The notes: generated from the sequence alone by a model not told the origin. 51,967 bases of DNA from Muribaculaceae bacterium (GCA_023662835.1 JAMPII010000009.1:1-51967); one strand, 5' to 3'; shown: positions 17,901 through 26,996, counted from the stretch's first letter. Numbers and translations: made by a program.

Positions 17901-19766
17901 ATGCGTAAAGATTACCGTCTCGAAAAAAGAAAATATGTTGTCGGAGGATTCATAGTTCTGATTGTCTTCGTTTATATTGTAAGGCTTTTCAGTCTGCAAG
18001 TATTGGATAACCGCTACAAAGAGTTTGCCGATTCAAATGCTTTTCTGCGAAAAACATTATACCCTTCGCGCGGCATGATGCGTGACCGCAATGATAAATT
18101 AGTCGTATACAATCAACCGGCATATGATGTAATGATAATACCGCGCGATGTTCAAGCGTTTGATACGCTTGATTTTTGTGCCACATTGAACTTAACAGTT
18201 GAACAGCTGAGAAAACGTTTTGTAGATATGAAGGATCGCCGGTTGAATCCAGGCTATTCGTCATATACACCTCAAAAACTAATAACCCACATTTCGGCAC
18301 AGGATTACGGCCGGCTTCAGGAAAAGCTATATCGTTTTCCTGGGGTTTTCATTCAGCAGCGTATACTTCGTCAATACACAAAATCGGCAGCAGCAAATGT
18401 GCTAGGTAACATTCGCGAGGTCTCGGCAAAAGATGTTGAGCGCGACGAATATTATACGGCCGGCGACTATACGGGCGACTTGGGTGTGGAAAAAAGTTAT
18501 GAGGAATACCTTCGCGGCGAAAAAGGAGTTGAAATTCTGATTCGCGACGCATATGGTCGTATAAAAGGTAAATACGACAACGGCGCTCACGATATTCCGC
18601 CAGTGTCGGGACGTGATATAAAACTGAGCCTCGATATCGACTTACAGGAATATGGCGAGCGGTTAATGGCAAACAAGATTGGTGCTATTGTTGCTATCGA
18701 ACCAGAAACAGGCGAGATACTGGCTATGGTCAGCAGTCCCACTTACGATCCCAAGAAACTGGTTGGGCGCGAGCGAGGAATCAACTATAATGAGTTAATG
18801 TCTGATTTCTACAAGCCCCTGTTCGACCGTGCATTAAAAGGCGCTTATCCCCCAGGGTCAACATTCAAGCCCTCGCAAGGGTTGATTTTGCGCCAAGAGA
18901 ATATAATAACATTATCAACCGCATATCCATGCTATCACGGTTTCATAAATGGCGGCTTACGGGTAGGCTGTCACGGCCATGGGTCGCCTATTGCATTGAA
19001 ACCCGCCCTTCAAACATCATGTAATGCCTTTTTTTGCTGGGGCTTGAAAAGTATGCTGGATTCCCACCGAAGCAAATATGGTTCTACGGCCGAAGCATTT
19101 GAGGTTTGGAAGAAGCATCTTGTCTCGTTGGGATATGGATATAGATTGGGCGTTGATTTGCCTAATGAGAGCCGCGGATTTATTCCTAACGCACAATTCT
19201 ACAATAAGATATATGGCGAAGGAAGATGGAGCGCAAACACTATCATATCAATTGCTATCGGACAAGGCGAAATATTGGCAACTCCCCTGCAGATAGCTAA
19301 CCTCTGTGCTACAATAGCAAACCGAGGGTGGTTTATCACGCCTCACGTTGTTAAAGAAATTCAGGATACAGTTCTTCCTGCGCAATACATCGATAAACGC
19401 TACCCGACAATCGATCGTCAGCATTTTGAGGATGTTGCCGAAGGAATGAGAATGGCAGTAACCGGCGGTACGTGTCGATTGGCCAATCTACCTGACGTGG
19501 AGGTTTGCGGAAAAACAGGTACCGCACAGAATCCTCATGGCCGCGACCATTCGGCATTCATCGGTTTCGCACCATATCACAATCCGAAAATAGCCATATG
19601 CGTATATGTAGAAAACGCGGGCTTCGGCGCAACCTACGGAGTGCCAATAGGCTCTCTTATGATGGAAAAATATCTTAACGACAGCATATCCGCATCGAGA
19701 AAGTACATCGAAGAACGAATGCTCCAATCAAATACAATAATAAGTAGTGGAGTCAAGAAACACTAA
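17901..19766 (+). CDS. mrdA: penicillin-binding protein 2 (elongasome transpeptidase)
   Basis: Class B PBP that cross-links lateral-wall peptidoglycan with RodA. It has 621 residues. An N-terminal helix (about 13-30) is followed by a pedestal domain and the transpeptidase domain. Active-site motifs are complete: SxxK at S320-T-F-K323 in the PPGSTFKPSQG context, SxN as S373-C-N375, and KTGT at 538-541. It is placed between mreD (21 bases) and rodA, whose GTG start lies inside the end of this gene (20-base overlap). It would be a beta-lactam target. Confidence 0.97.
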   Translation: MRKDYRLEKRKYVVGGFIVLIVFVYIVRLFSLQVLDNRYKEFADSNAFLRKTLYPSRGMMRDRNDKLVVYNQPAYDVMIIPRDVQAFDTLDFCATLNLTVEQLRKRFVDMKDRRLNPGYSSYTPQKLITHISAQDYGRLQEKLYRFPGVFIQQRILRQYTKSAAANVLGNIREVSAKDVERDEYYTAGDYTGDLGVEKSYEEYLRGEKGVEILIRDAYGRIKGKYDNGAHDIPPVSGRDIKLSLDIDLQEYGERLMANKIGAIVAIEPETGEILAMVSSPTYDPKKLVGRERGINYNELMSDFYKPLFDRALKGAYPPGSTFKPSQGLILRQENIITLSTAYPCYHGFINGGLRVGCHGHGSPIALKPALQTSCNAFFCWGLKSMLDSHRSKYGSTAEAFEVWKKHLVSLGYGYRLGVDLPNESRGFIPNAQFYNKIYGEGRWSANTIISIAIGQGEILATPLQIANLCATIANRGWFITPHVVKEIQDTVLPAQYIDKRYPTIDRQHFEDVAEGMRMAVTGGTCRLANLPDVEVCGKTGTAQNPHGRDHSAFIGFAPYHNPKIAICVYVENAGFGATYGVPIGSLMMEKYLNDSISASRKYIEERMLQSNTIISSGVKKH

Positions 19767-21219
19767 CATATCATCCGTATTCAGCTATCTGGACTGGCCG
19801 ACAGTGATAATCTACACTTTGTTGGTTCTGTTTGGAGCAATATCGATTTATGCTGCAAGCTACGATTTCGATCATGCTTCAATTTTCTCATTCGACGAAT
19901 TTTCGGGCAAGCAACTTCGTTGGATAGGACTGGCGTTTGTGATCAGTTTTGTCATTCTATTAACTGATTTCCGTTTTTTTGAAGCTTATGCCTATCCGAT
20001 TTATGGTTTGCTGCTGTTGCTTTTGATAGTAACAATATTTATAGCTCCCGATATTAAGGGTTCCCGCTCGTGGTTGGTGTTGGGGCCAATGAGTCTGCAA
20101 CCGGCCGAGTTTGCTAAATTTGCAACGGCATTAGCTCTTGCCAAACTATTTTCAAGCTACAACTTTAATTTGAATGCGCGTGCGTCTAACTACCTAAAAG
20201 CTCTTGCAATTATATTCATACCGATTGTGCTAATTCTCATGCAAAAAGAAACCGGTTCTGCATTAGCCTACATAGCGTTGTTTTTCGTGCTTTATAGAGA
20301 GGGAATGAGCGGCCTGGTCCTAGGCGCAGCGCTGTGCGCGGTTGTTTTCTTTGTAACAACTGTGAAATATGCTGACGAAGCCATGCTGGCAATGACTGGT
20401 GGACAGATAGCCGTTTTTGTTATGATACATATTGGAGTGGTAATAATGACGGCAGTTTATTGCGGTGCGTTAACCTCAGCCAGGAATTTATTGCTTGGAT
20501 TCTTAGTGTTAGACGGAACTTTGCTGACGCTGCCTTTATTTGGAATTGAATTCTCAGGAACACTTTATTTTATAGGTATAACGGCGATAGCGCTGTTATA
20601 CCTGGTTATTCTGTATATGTCCAAGCTGCGGAATCGTAAAGTGCTGATTACAGCAGGTGCTGCTATTATATCTGTCGCGTTTATGTTTTCGGTAAATAAG
20701 GTATTCGATGATGTACTTCAGCCCCACCAGCAACAACGTATAAAGGTGTCGTTGGGAATAGAAGAGGATTTACGCGGTGCCGGTTACAACGTGAATCAGT
20801 CGAAAATCGCTATTGGTTCAGGTGGTTTTGGTGGAAAAGGTTTTTTGAATGGTACGCAGACAAAACTCAAGTATGTTCCGGAACAACACACCGATTTCAT
20901 ATTCTGCACAATCGGCGAAGAGGAAGGATTTGTAGGCTCAACAGCGGTTCTTTTATTATTTTTGTTTCTGATACTACGTGTGTTGGCAATTGCCGAGCGC
21001 CAGCCAACAACATTCGCACGCGTATATGCCTACTGTGTTGCCTCATATTTTATATTCCACCTTTCTATCAATATAGGAATGGTTATAGGACTATGTCCGG
21101 TAATTGGAATTCCGCTTCCGTTTTTCAGCTATGGAGGGTCATCGCTTTGGGGCTTTACTTTACTGCTGTTTATATTGTTAAGGCTCGATGCCTCGCGCCG
21201 TGAGCATTTGAGTTATTGA
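19747..21219 (+). CDS. rodA: peptidoglycan glycosyltransferase RodA
   Basis: SEDS-family polymerase that makes glycan strands from lipid II together with PBP2. It has 490 residues and about ten helices, longer than the 370 residues of E. coli RodA, mainly through a central insertion that is common in Bacteroidetes. Signatures include KGSRSWLVLGPMSLQPAEFA, EQHTDFIF(C)TIGEE and the late FFSYGGSS segment. The start is GTG: an in-frame TAA at 19741 excludes anything longer, and no ATG precedes the first helix. The 20-base overlap with mrdA implies translational coupling. Confidence 0.96.
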   Translation: MESRNTNISSVFSYLDWPTVIIYTLLVLFGAISIYAASYDFDHASIFSFDEFSGKQLRWIGLAFVISFVILLTDFRFFEAYAYPIYGLLLLLLIVTIFIAPDIKGSRSWLVLGPMSLQPAEFAKFATALALAKLFSSYNFNLNARASNYLKALAIIFIPIVLILMQKETGSALAYIALFFVLYREGMSGLVLGAALCAVVFFVTTVKYADEAMLAMTGGQIAVFVMIHIGVVIMTAVYCGALTSARNLLLGFLVLDGTLLTLPLFGIEFSGTLYFIGITAIALLYLVILYMSKLRNRKVLITAGAAIISVAFMFSVNKVFDDVLQPHQQQRIKVSLGIEEDLRGAGYNVNQSKIAIGSGGFGGKGFLNGTQTKLKYVPEQHTDFIFCTIGEEEGFVGSTAVLLLFLFLILRVLAIAERQPTTFARVYAYCVASYFIFHLSINIGMVIGLCPVIGIPLPFFSYGGSSLWGFTLLLFILLRLDASRREHLSY

Positions 21220-21234
21220 TATTTACTAATTTTG

Positions 21235-21265
21235 TTTGATTTTCCATTCATTTAATGTAACTTTG
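21235..21265 (+). promoter_or_regulatory. promoter of the LysE-family operon
   Basis: TTTG (21235-21238), 19-base spacer, TAACTTTG (21258-21265): an exact Bacteroidetes -33/-7 pair. The predicted leader to the start codon at 21331 is about 60 bases. Confidence 0.75.
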
Positions 21266-21330
21266 AACAACAAAACCGCCAGTTTTGAACAATATATAAT
21301 AATCAGACGCGGAAGCAAAGCATTGATTCG

Positions 21331-21951
21331 ATGGAGTCGTTTATAGCCATAATTCTCCGAGGACTTGCAATCGGCATTCTTATATCGGCACCAATGGGGC
21401 CGATCGGCATGTTGTGTATTCAGCGTACGTTGAACAAAGGGAGATGGCCGGCTTTCTTTACAGGACTGGGGGCTGCCTTGAGCGATTTGATATATTGCTT
21501 GCTGACGGGATTCTGCATGTCGTTCATTACAGACTTTGTTGACACCAATAGACTGATATTGCAAATTATAGGCTCAATCGTACTTGGCTGTTTTGCGTTT
21601 TATCTTTTCCGGCGCAATCCGACACGACAGTTGCAGACACCGGCCAACAGTGCAAACAACTATTTGGCTGATTTCGGCAGCGGTTTCCTGCTGACATTCT
21701 CAAACCCGCTTATACTGTTCATGACAGTAGGGTTGTTTGCCAGCTTTAATTTCCTTTTGCCCGAATATAAATACTACCATTATGCATTGGGCTATATTGC
21801 AATTTTGTGTGGTGCAATCATGTGGTGGTTTGCTATCACATATTTCGTCAGCAAGGTGAGATCGCATTTCAATGTGCGCTCGCTCTGGTTGATAAACAGA
21901 ATAATTGGCACGGTGTTGCTGATAATGGCAATAGTCGGACTGCTTTATTAA
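21331..21951 (+). CDS. LysE/RhtB-family transporter
   Basis: A 206-residue inner-membrane protein with about six helices and the LysE-family N-terminal signature ISAPMGPIGMLCIQRTLNKG (residues 19-38), followed by a GLGAALSDLIY segment and FSNPLILF near 125-132. Members export amino acids or related small metabolites; the substrate here is unknown. It is the first gene of a four-gene operon with the CBM9-like, DUF4923 and HAD genes, behind a near-consensus promoter. Confidence 0.9.
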   Translation: MESFIAIILRGLAIGILISAPMGPIGMLCIQRTLNKGRWPAFFTGLGAALSDLIYCLLTGFCMSFITDFVDTNRLILQIIGSIVLGCFAFYLFRRNPTRQLQTPANSANNYLADFGSGFLLTFSNPLILFMTVGLFASFNFLLPEYKYYHYALGYIAILCGAIMWWFAITYFVSKVRSHFNVRSLWLINRIIGTVLLIMAIVGLLY

Positions 21952-21966
21952 TTAACATTTTATCAT

Positions 21967-22635
21967 ATGGAAGATACTCAAAAAGCTCAATTGCTGGTGC
22001 CTAAAATTGAAATTGATTCAAATACAAATGCTGATAATATTATAGGTTTGTTAGAGGAATCGGGCGTTAGGGCAAATATCGACTGCGTGAACTGGGCGGA
22101 ATATCCATATAAGCCATTAACTACATTCTCAATGGCTCATACTGACACATGTTTGTTCATTGATTTCTTTGTGAGGTGCAACTACTTGAGCGCAATGAAT
22201 TATGAAACTAACTCTCCAGTTCATGAGGATTCGTCGGTAGCTATGTCGATTCAGACCAACGAGAAGGATAACAAATTCTTTTACTTTGAATTCAATTGCA
22301 TCGGTACCAAAGCTGGGTATATCTGTGAGCCGGAGGGTGAGTGCAAACAAATTACCAAAACCGTGCTTGACAATATAAAAGTTTCACCATCGTGTGGCGT
22401 AAAACCATTCCGTGAGTTGGAAGGCTTGTTTTCCTGGAACATTTTGGTAGAAATTCCGTTTAAAGTAATAGATTTGGAGGAACCGATTGAAAGCAACAAG
22501 AAGATAAAGTGTAACTTTTTCAAATGTGCCTCCGGGACACAGCAACCCCATTTCCTAAGTTGGCAACCGGTCGTTTCTGAAAAGCCTGATTTCAAAATCT
22601 TATCATCGTTCAAGAGTATTATTCTTGAACAGTAA
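21967..22635 (+). CDS. CBM9-like (carbohydrate-binding family 9-like) protein
   Basis: A 222-residue protein resembling the Bacteroidetes CBM9-like family. Matching segments are NWAEYPYKPLTTFSMAHTDT near 41-60, a DSSV motif where the family has a conserved acidic/Ser site, the FYFEFNCIG stretch near 103-111, and a C-terminal NFFKCASGTQQPHFLSWQPV near 183-202. No signal peptide or lipobox is present, so it should be cytoplasmic unless the start is wrong. It lies 15 bases after the LysE gene and 11 before the DUF4923 gene. Sugar binding is only a family inference. Confidence 0.72.
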   Translation: MEDTQKAQLLVPKIEIDSNTNADNIIGLLEESGVRANIDCVNWAEYPYKPLTTFSMAHTDTCLFIDFFVRCNYLSAMNYETNSPVHEDSSVAMSIQTNEKDNKFFYFEFNCIGTKAGYICEPEGECKQITKTVLDNIKVSPSCGVKPFRELEGLFSWNILVEIPFKVIDLEEPIESNKKIKCNFFKCASGTQQPHFLSWQPVVSEKPDFKILSSFKSIILEQ

Positions 22636-22646
22636 TAACCAAAATT

Positions 22647-23321
22647 ATGAAGAAATTATTTACACTTGTAGTTGTTGCATTATTATTTGTAACAACAGCA
22701 TCGGCTCAAAGCTTCGATTTGAATGGACTAATGTCGAAACTCAAGCCAACAAACGATTCAACAAAAACTGAATCGCAAAGTGGTTTATCCGGACTTTTAG
22801 GTAAGATTAGTAATGCATTGAAACCGACCGATATCACCGGAGTTTGGTCATATGCCGGACCGGCGGTAAAGTTTAAATCGGACAACCTGCTCATGCAGGC
22901 GGGTGGCGCAGCTGCCGGCGCAACAATTAAGAGCAAACTGGAACCATATTTCAAGAAAGCTGGTTTGGATCAGACAGAGCTTACGATTGAGCAGGACAGT
23001 ACGTTTGTGATGAAATTCAAAAAAGGTCAGTTAAAAGGTAATATCACAACCGGCGAGGAGGGCGAGATGATTTTCAATTTCAAAGCACTCGGAAAAATCA
23101 GCATTGGCAAAATGAATGCCTCTGTATCGAAACTTCAGGGTAACAAACTCGAACTCACATTTGATGTGTCGAAACTGATGAAGATTGTCAACGCCGTTTC
23201 GTCGATTACCGGCAACTCTACAATTCAAGGAATGAATAAGTTGCTCCAGAGCTATGACGGACTGGAAGCAGGTTTCGAACTAAAGAAAACAAAGGAACTG
23301 TCGGAAACTACAACAGAATAA
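22647..23321 (+). CDS. DUF4923 family exported protein
   Basis: A 224-residue protein with a signal peptide (residues 1-20, cleavage after TASA). The mature part carries the lipocalin-like DUF4923 signatures: the ITGVWSYAGPAVKFKSDN segment near 69-86, an AAGATIKSKLEPYFKKAGL helix, then alternating beta strands such as FVMKFKKGQLKG. Function is unknown; a small ligand-binding barrel in the periplasm is plausible. It lies between the CBM9-like and HAD genes. Confidence 0.78.
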   Translation: MKKLFTLVVVALLFVTTASAQSFDLNGLMSKLKPTNDSTKTESQSGLSGLLGKISNALKPTDITGVWSYAGPAVKFKSDNLLMQAGGAAAGATIKSKLEPYFKKAGLDQTELTIEQDSTFVMKFKKGQLKGNITTGEEGEMIFNFKALGKISIGKMNASVSKLQGNKLELTFDVSKLMKIVNAVSSITGNSTIQGMNKLLQSYDGLEAGFELKKTKELSETTTE

Positions 23322-23336
23322 ATTAATTAGCGCAAG

Positions 23337-23981
23337 ATGGAACAACCCAAATTTGGATTTCTTTTTGATTTGGATGGGGTACTAGTCGACACTGAAACTT
23401 CATATACTGAATTTTATAAAAATCTGGAAAAGGTTTATCCAACAGGAGTTGAAAACTTTCCCTTTGTAATAAAGGGAACAACGCTAGATAATATATTAGC
23501 AACCTACTTCCCAGATAAGGAAGTAGCTAACGATGTGGTTTTGCGACTTCACCAATATGAATCAGAAATGGCATATCCGATTTATGATGGAGTAATGGAA
23601 TTGCTTGACGAATTGTCGCAAAACAATTTTCCGTCAGCTATTGTAACCAGTAGCGACGAATCGAAGATGAAAAGTCTTAAATATCGCCATCCTCGTTTTC
23701 TTGAGCGGTTCACAGCTGTGGTTACGGCAACCGATGTAACAAAGTCGAAGCCGGATCCGCAAGGCTATCTGTTAGCCGCGGAACGAATTGGTGTTCCGAT
23801 TGAACGTTGCTTTGTGTTTGAAGATTCATTATCGGGAATGGCAGCCGGTAGAGCGGCTGGGGCAAAGGTTATTTCAATGGCTACTACTTTACCAGCCGAA
23901 AAGGTGGTTGGAGAAGGTTGCTTTGTGGCAAAGTCGATGAGCGAATTGAAGCTTGCCGTATTGCTGAAACTGATGTCATGA
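23337..23981 (+). CDS. HAD-superfamily phosphatase (beta-phosphoglucomutase-like)
   Basis: A 214-residue HAD subfamily IA protein. Motif I is DLDGVL at about 11-16 (nucleophile and acid Asp), motif II is the T-S-S of VTSSDESK near 104, motif III is K-S-K-P-D-P near 140-145, and motif IV is FEDSLSGM near 162-169. The cap domain is helical, as in beta-phosphoglucomutase and sugar-phosphate phosphatases. It is the last gene of the LysE operon (15 bases after DUF4923). The substrate is probably a small sugar phosphate or similar, but this cannot be settled from sequence. Confidence 0.9.
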   Translation: MEQPKFGFLFDLDGVLVDTETSYTEFYKNLEKVYPTGVENFPFVIKGTTLDNILATYFPDKEVANDVVLRLHQYESEMAYPIYDGVMELLDELSQNNFPSAIVTSSDESKMKSLKYRHPRFLERFTAVVTATDVTKSKPDPQGYLLAAERIGVPIERCFVFEDSLSGMAAGRAAGAKVISMATTLPAEKVVGEGCFVAKSMSELKLAVLLKLMS

Positions 23982-23988
23982 TATTAGT

Positions 23989-24026
23989 AGCGCAACAACC
24001 TGTCGGCATCAGTGTCTAGTTGCGCT
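23989..24026 (+). terminator. hairpin after the HAD gene
   Basis: AGCGCAAC (23989-23996) pairs with GTTGCGCT (24019-24026), loop 22 bases. It is the first of two hairpins between the convergent HAD and DUF3861 genes. There is no U tract, so it may only protect the transcript end. Confidence 0.4.
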
Positions 24027-24056
24027 TCATCATAGCTTTAGTTATATGAATTAAAT

Positions 24057-24088
24057 CAGGAGTTGATCAAATGATTGGTCAACTCCTG
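24057..24088. terminator. intergenic terminator hairpin
   Basis: CAGGAGTTGATCAA (24057-24070) pairs with TTGGTCAACTCCTG (24075-24088): 14 pairs with one G-U and a 4-base ATGA loop. It lies between convergent genes and is followed by TTTGTAAG on the plus strand. It may serve both directions. Confidence 0.6.
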
Positions 24089-24113
24089 TTTGTAAGTATC
24101 GTAAGTGGAAAAA

Positions 24114-24410
24114 TTACTCGCAGTCGCAATTTCCTTTCAATTTATGCTTGAAGTCGTCAAGTTGGGTTAGGAATGCTGCGAAGTCGGCCTTGCCAGGATA
24201 TTTCTTTAACACATGGTGCAGCAGTCGCATACCAACTACCAATTCGCGTGCATGTTTCTCAGTTAATTCCTGTTTCTCTTCGGCCAACTGTGCGAGTGCA
24301 GCAAGGTCGTGATGACCGCCGAAGTTAAAACTCATTACATCTTTAATCTTACCGTCTACTACCTCAGTGATGTTGAAATGGTAGGAACGTTTCTGTTTAT
24401 TACAATCCAT
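24114..24410 (-). CDS. DUF3861 family small protein
   Basis: A 98-residue cytoplasmic protein fitting DUF3861: an N-terminal YHFNITEVVDG strand pair, SFNFGGHHDLAAL near 28-40 (the family has a conserved HDdl segment), and the AHARELVVGMRLLHHVL-like helix near 58-72. Function is unknown. The C-terminus ends GNCDCE. It stands alone, convergent with the HAD gene. The 272-base spacer to the next gene shows no clear promoter in either direction. Confidence 0.65.
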   Translation of the reverse strand: MDCNKQKRSYHFNITEVVDGKIKDVMSFNFGGHHDLAALAQLAEEKQELTEKHARELVVGMRLLHHVLKKYPGKADFAAFLTQLDDFKHKLKGNCDCE

Positions 24411-24682
24411 AATAGTAAATTTTAAATACGATTATAAAACATCGCATCGTGCCATAATGTTGCCCACGGCGCTGCTCTTATAAAACAACTTAACAATTAT
24501 TAGATTTCCTAAACATACAACCCCAGCTGTACAACAGAACTGACGGGAAGCTTCTGTATATAGGTTGTAAATTGTTAAATGCGCGTTAAAATCAGGAACA
24601 AAATTAAACTGAAGAGCATTTTTAGTATCAAAGAATCAGAAAATGATAAATATAGATAAGTCAAAATTTAAACATTATAACT

Positions 24683-25195
24683 ATGAACAAAATTAAAAAG
24701 TTAGGATTATTCGTAGTATCTGCAATGCTTTGCTCTGGTGTGGCATTTGCTCAGAATCAAAAGAAAGAAGCAGACAAGACATGTCCCGGAACTGAATGTT
24801 GCGAAACAACAGAATGCGTGGTGGGTAAGAAAGGTAATTGTGAATTCCTCTTCGAAGGCATAACTCTATCCCAAGCACAAAAAGATAAAATTGCGACTTT
24901 AAAAACCCAGAAAAAGGTTGACAAACAACGTGTTCAGAAAGAAAACAAACAGTTTAAAAATGATATGAGAATGCGCCGCGACTCAGTTGCCAAGGCACAG
25001 AAAAAAGAATATCTTTCTGACATGAAACAGATTCTGGAACCAGACCAGTATGTTATTTTTCTTGAAAACATGGTTGTGAATGCACCTGCCGGACAACGTG
25101 GTTCCAAAGTAGGAATGCCCGGTCATGGTAAAATGCACAAACCCGGGAAACCAGGCAATGGTCCGAGACCTGAAAGACCTCAGGCAGCTAAGTAA
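24683..25195 (+). CDS. periplasmic Spy/CpxP-like protein with cysteine cluster
   Basis: A 170-residue exported protein: signal peptide at 1-23 (ending VAFA), then a short region with six cysteines (CPGTECCETTEC and a later GNCEF), then a charged helical segment (about 57-130). That segment has the Spy/CpxP-type pattern LSQAQKDKIATLK and a later EPDQYVIFLEN. The tail (from about 133) is rich in Gly, Pro, Lys and His. By family it may be a periplasmic chaperone or metal-responsive protein; the Cys cluster suggests metal or redox binding. It is a single gene followed by a strong terminator. Confidence 0.68.
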   Translation: MNKIKKLGLFVVSAMLCSGVAFAQNQKKEADKTCPGTECCETTECVVGKKGNCEFLFEGITLSQAQKDKIATLKTQKKVDKQRVQKENKQFKNDMRMRRDSVAKAQKKEYLSDMKQILEPDQYVIFLENMVVNAPAGQRGSKVGMPGHGKMHKPGKPGNGPRPERPQAAK

Positions 25196-25217
25196 AAACA
25201 TAATAAATATACATTTG

Positions 25218-25252
25218 AAGTTGGATCTGAGAAATTCAGATTCAACTTTTTT
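25218..25252 (+). terminator. Rho-independent terminator of the Spy-like gene
   Basis: AAGTTGGATCTGA (25218-25230) pairs with TCAGATTCAACTT (25236-25248), 13 pairs with one G-U and a 5-base loop, followed by a T run. The last T bases also form the -33 element of the pyrK promoter. Confidence 0.8.
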
Positions 25253-25281
25253 GTGTGGCATAGTTGAATTTCGTACATTTG
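25250..25281 (+). promoter_or_regulatory. promoter of pyrK-pyrD
   Basis: TTTG (25250-25253), 20-base spacer, TACATTTG (25274-25281). The -33 element lies in the U tract of the preceding terminator. The leader to 25327 is about 40 bases. Confidence 0.65.
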
Positions 25282-25326
25282 AACATTCAACGACAAATCA
25301 ACTTCTATAAATAACCCACTCATTAA

Positions 25327-26103
25327 ATGAAAAAGTATATAATGGATTTCGATGTGGTAGAGAATCGATACATCCATGATTTATATTCATTACTGATTCT
25401 AAAACCCGCAGGAGGAAAAGCCATGCCCGAAATTGCACCGGGACAATTCGTACAAGTTAGAATTGACAATTCGAAAACAACTTTTCTGCGTCGTCCAATT
25501 TCCGTGAACTATGTCGACAGCCAAAACAATACGCTTTGGCTGCTTGTTCGAAAAGCCGGAGAAGGAACCCGTGCATTGGCTAAACTTAAGAAAGACGACA
25601 CGTTGAATCTTGTTTTGCCGCTCGGAAACTGTTTTAAAGTTCGCGATGGCGAGCGTAAATTTCTTCTTGTTGGCGGTGGTGTAGGTATTGCCCCAATGCT
25701 CTACTGGGGAAGCCGTCTTAAAAAAATGGGATTTACTCCAGAGTTCCTTGTGGGCGCTCGTTCTCAATCCGACCTACTTGAACTGGATGAGTTAAAAACA
25801 ATAGGAACAGTTCATGTGTCGACTGATGATGGTTCGGCGGGAAGTCCTGGCGTAGTCACTTTAAATCCTGCATTAAACTCCGTTTGGGACAGGATATATT
25901 GTTGCGGTCCTGCACCGATGATGAAGGCTGTAGCAGCAGTGGCCCAAAAAAACGCCACACCCTGCGAGGTTTCGCTTGAAAACATGATGGCATGCGGCCT
26001 CGGAGCTTGCCTTTGCTGCGTAGAAAATACAGTAAAAGGTAACGTTTGTGTATGCACGGAAGGTCCAATATTTAATACTGAAGAACTGACATGGCACGAT
26101 TAA
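25327..26103 (+). CDS. pyrK: dihydroorotate dehydrogenase B electron-transfer subunit
   Basis: FAD and [2Fe-2S] subunit that passes electrons from dihydroorotate oxidation to NAD+. It has 258 residues. The flavin motif RRPIS is at 55-59, the nucleotide-binding GGGVGIAP lies near 118-125, and the cluster ligands follow the family spacing C223, C228, C231, C243 (C-x4-C-x2-C-x11-C). An alternative ATG lies 15 bases downstream. It overlaps pyrD by 13 bases, as expected for a two-subunit enzyme. Confidence 0.95.
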   Translation: MKKYIMDFDVVENRYIHDLYSLLILKPAGGKAMPEIAPGQFVQVRIDNSKTTFLRRPISVNYVDSQNNTLWLLVRKAGEGTRALAKLKKDDTLNLVLPLGNCFKVRDGERKFLLVGGGVGIAPMLYWGSRLKKMGFTPEFLVGARSQSDLLELDELKTIGTVHVSTDDGSAGSPGVVTLNPALNSVWDRIYCCGPAPMMKAVAAVAQKNATPCEVSLENMMACGLGACLCCVENTVKGNVCVCTEGPIFNTEELTWHD

Positions 26104-26996
26104 ATGTAGAAATAGGTGGATTAAAATTGAAAAATCCGGTTCTGACTGCCTCGGGAACCTTTGGCTATGGCGAGGAGTTTGCCGATTTTGTCAATTTGGA
26201 GAAACTTGGAGGATTCATAGTTAAAGGAACTACGTTGGAGCCTCGTCAGGGAAATGCTTATCCACGAATGGTTGAAACGCCTTCGGGCATGCTTAACGCA
26301 GTTGGCCTTCAGAACAAAGGGGTCGATTACTTTATAAACAACATTTACCCTCGTTTGCAGGCTTTAGACACGAATGTGATTGTTAATGTTTCGGGTGCTA
26401 ACGTAGACGACTATGTTGAGGTGTGCCGGCGTTTGGCTACTTTGGATAAAATACCGGCTGTTGAAATAAATATTTCATGCCCCAATGTAAAACAGGGAGG
26501 CATGGCATTTGGAACAACTACAACCGGAGCCGCCGAGGTGACCAAGGCCGTGCGAAAGGCATTCCCAAAAACAATAATCGTTAAATTGTCGCCTAATGTT
26601 ACATCTATAGCCGACATAGCTAAAGCCGTTGAGTCGGAAGGCGCTGATGCCGTCTCACTAATAAACACGATGATGGGTATGGCAATCGACGTTGAACGCC
26701 AACGTCCGTATCTTTCAACGATAACTGGAGGTTTGTCGGGCGCAGCTGTACGCCCGGTAGCTGTTAGAATGGTATGGCAAACCGCTCACGCCGTAAAGAT
26801 TCCTGTTGTTGGCTTAGGGGGCATCATGAATGGACGTGACGCTATTGAGTTCATGCTGGCCGGAGCGAGCGCTATCGAAGTCGGAACCGCCAATTTTATT
26901 GACCCTGCAATCACGGGTAAAATCGTGAATTATATCGACGATTACTGTCAGCGTCACGGAGTTGACGACATAAACGAGATTGTCGGTTTGATTTAG
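26091..26996 (+). CDS. pyrD: dihydroorotate dehydrogenase B catalytic subunit
   Basis: FMN barrel that oxidises dihydroorotate to orotate in UMP synthesis. It has 301 residues. The class 1B active-site loop [11 protein letters not shown] carries the base Cys at C130; FMN/phosphate segments are TASGTFGYG near 19-27, VGLGGI near 241-246 and IEVGTANF near 260-267. PyrK overlaps its start. The TAG stop forms the first bases of a 30-bp perfect palindrome. Confidence 0.96.
   Translation: MARLNVEIGGLKLKNPVLTASGTFGYGEEFADFVNLEKLGGFIVKGTTLEPRQGNAYPRMVETPSGMLNAVGLQNKGVDYFINNIYPRLQALDTNVIVNVSGANVDDYVEVCRRLATLDKIPAVEINISCPNVKQGGMAFGTTTTGAAEVTKAVRKAFPKTIIVKLSPNVTSIADIAKAVESEGADAVSLINTMMGMAIDVERQRPYLSTITGGLSGAAVRPVAVRMVWQTAHAVKIPVVGLGGIMNGRDAIEFMLAGASAIEVGTANFIDPAITGKIVNYIDDYCQRHGVDDINEIVGLI

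Noticed and set aside
24411-24682. 272-base spacer checked for RNA genes, riboswitches or a small gene
   Set aside because: AT-rich, with no strong hairpin, tRNA fold, promoter pair or convincing short gene.
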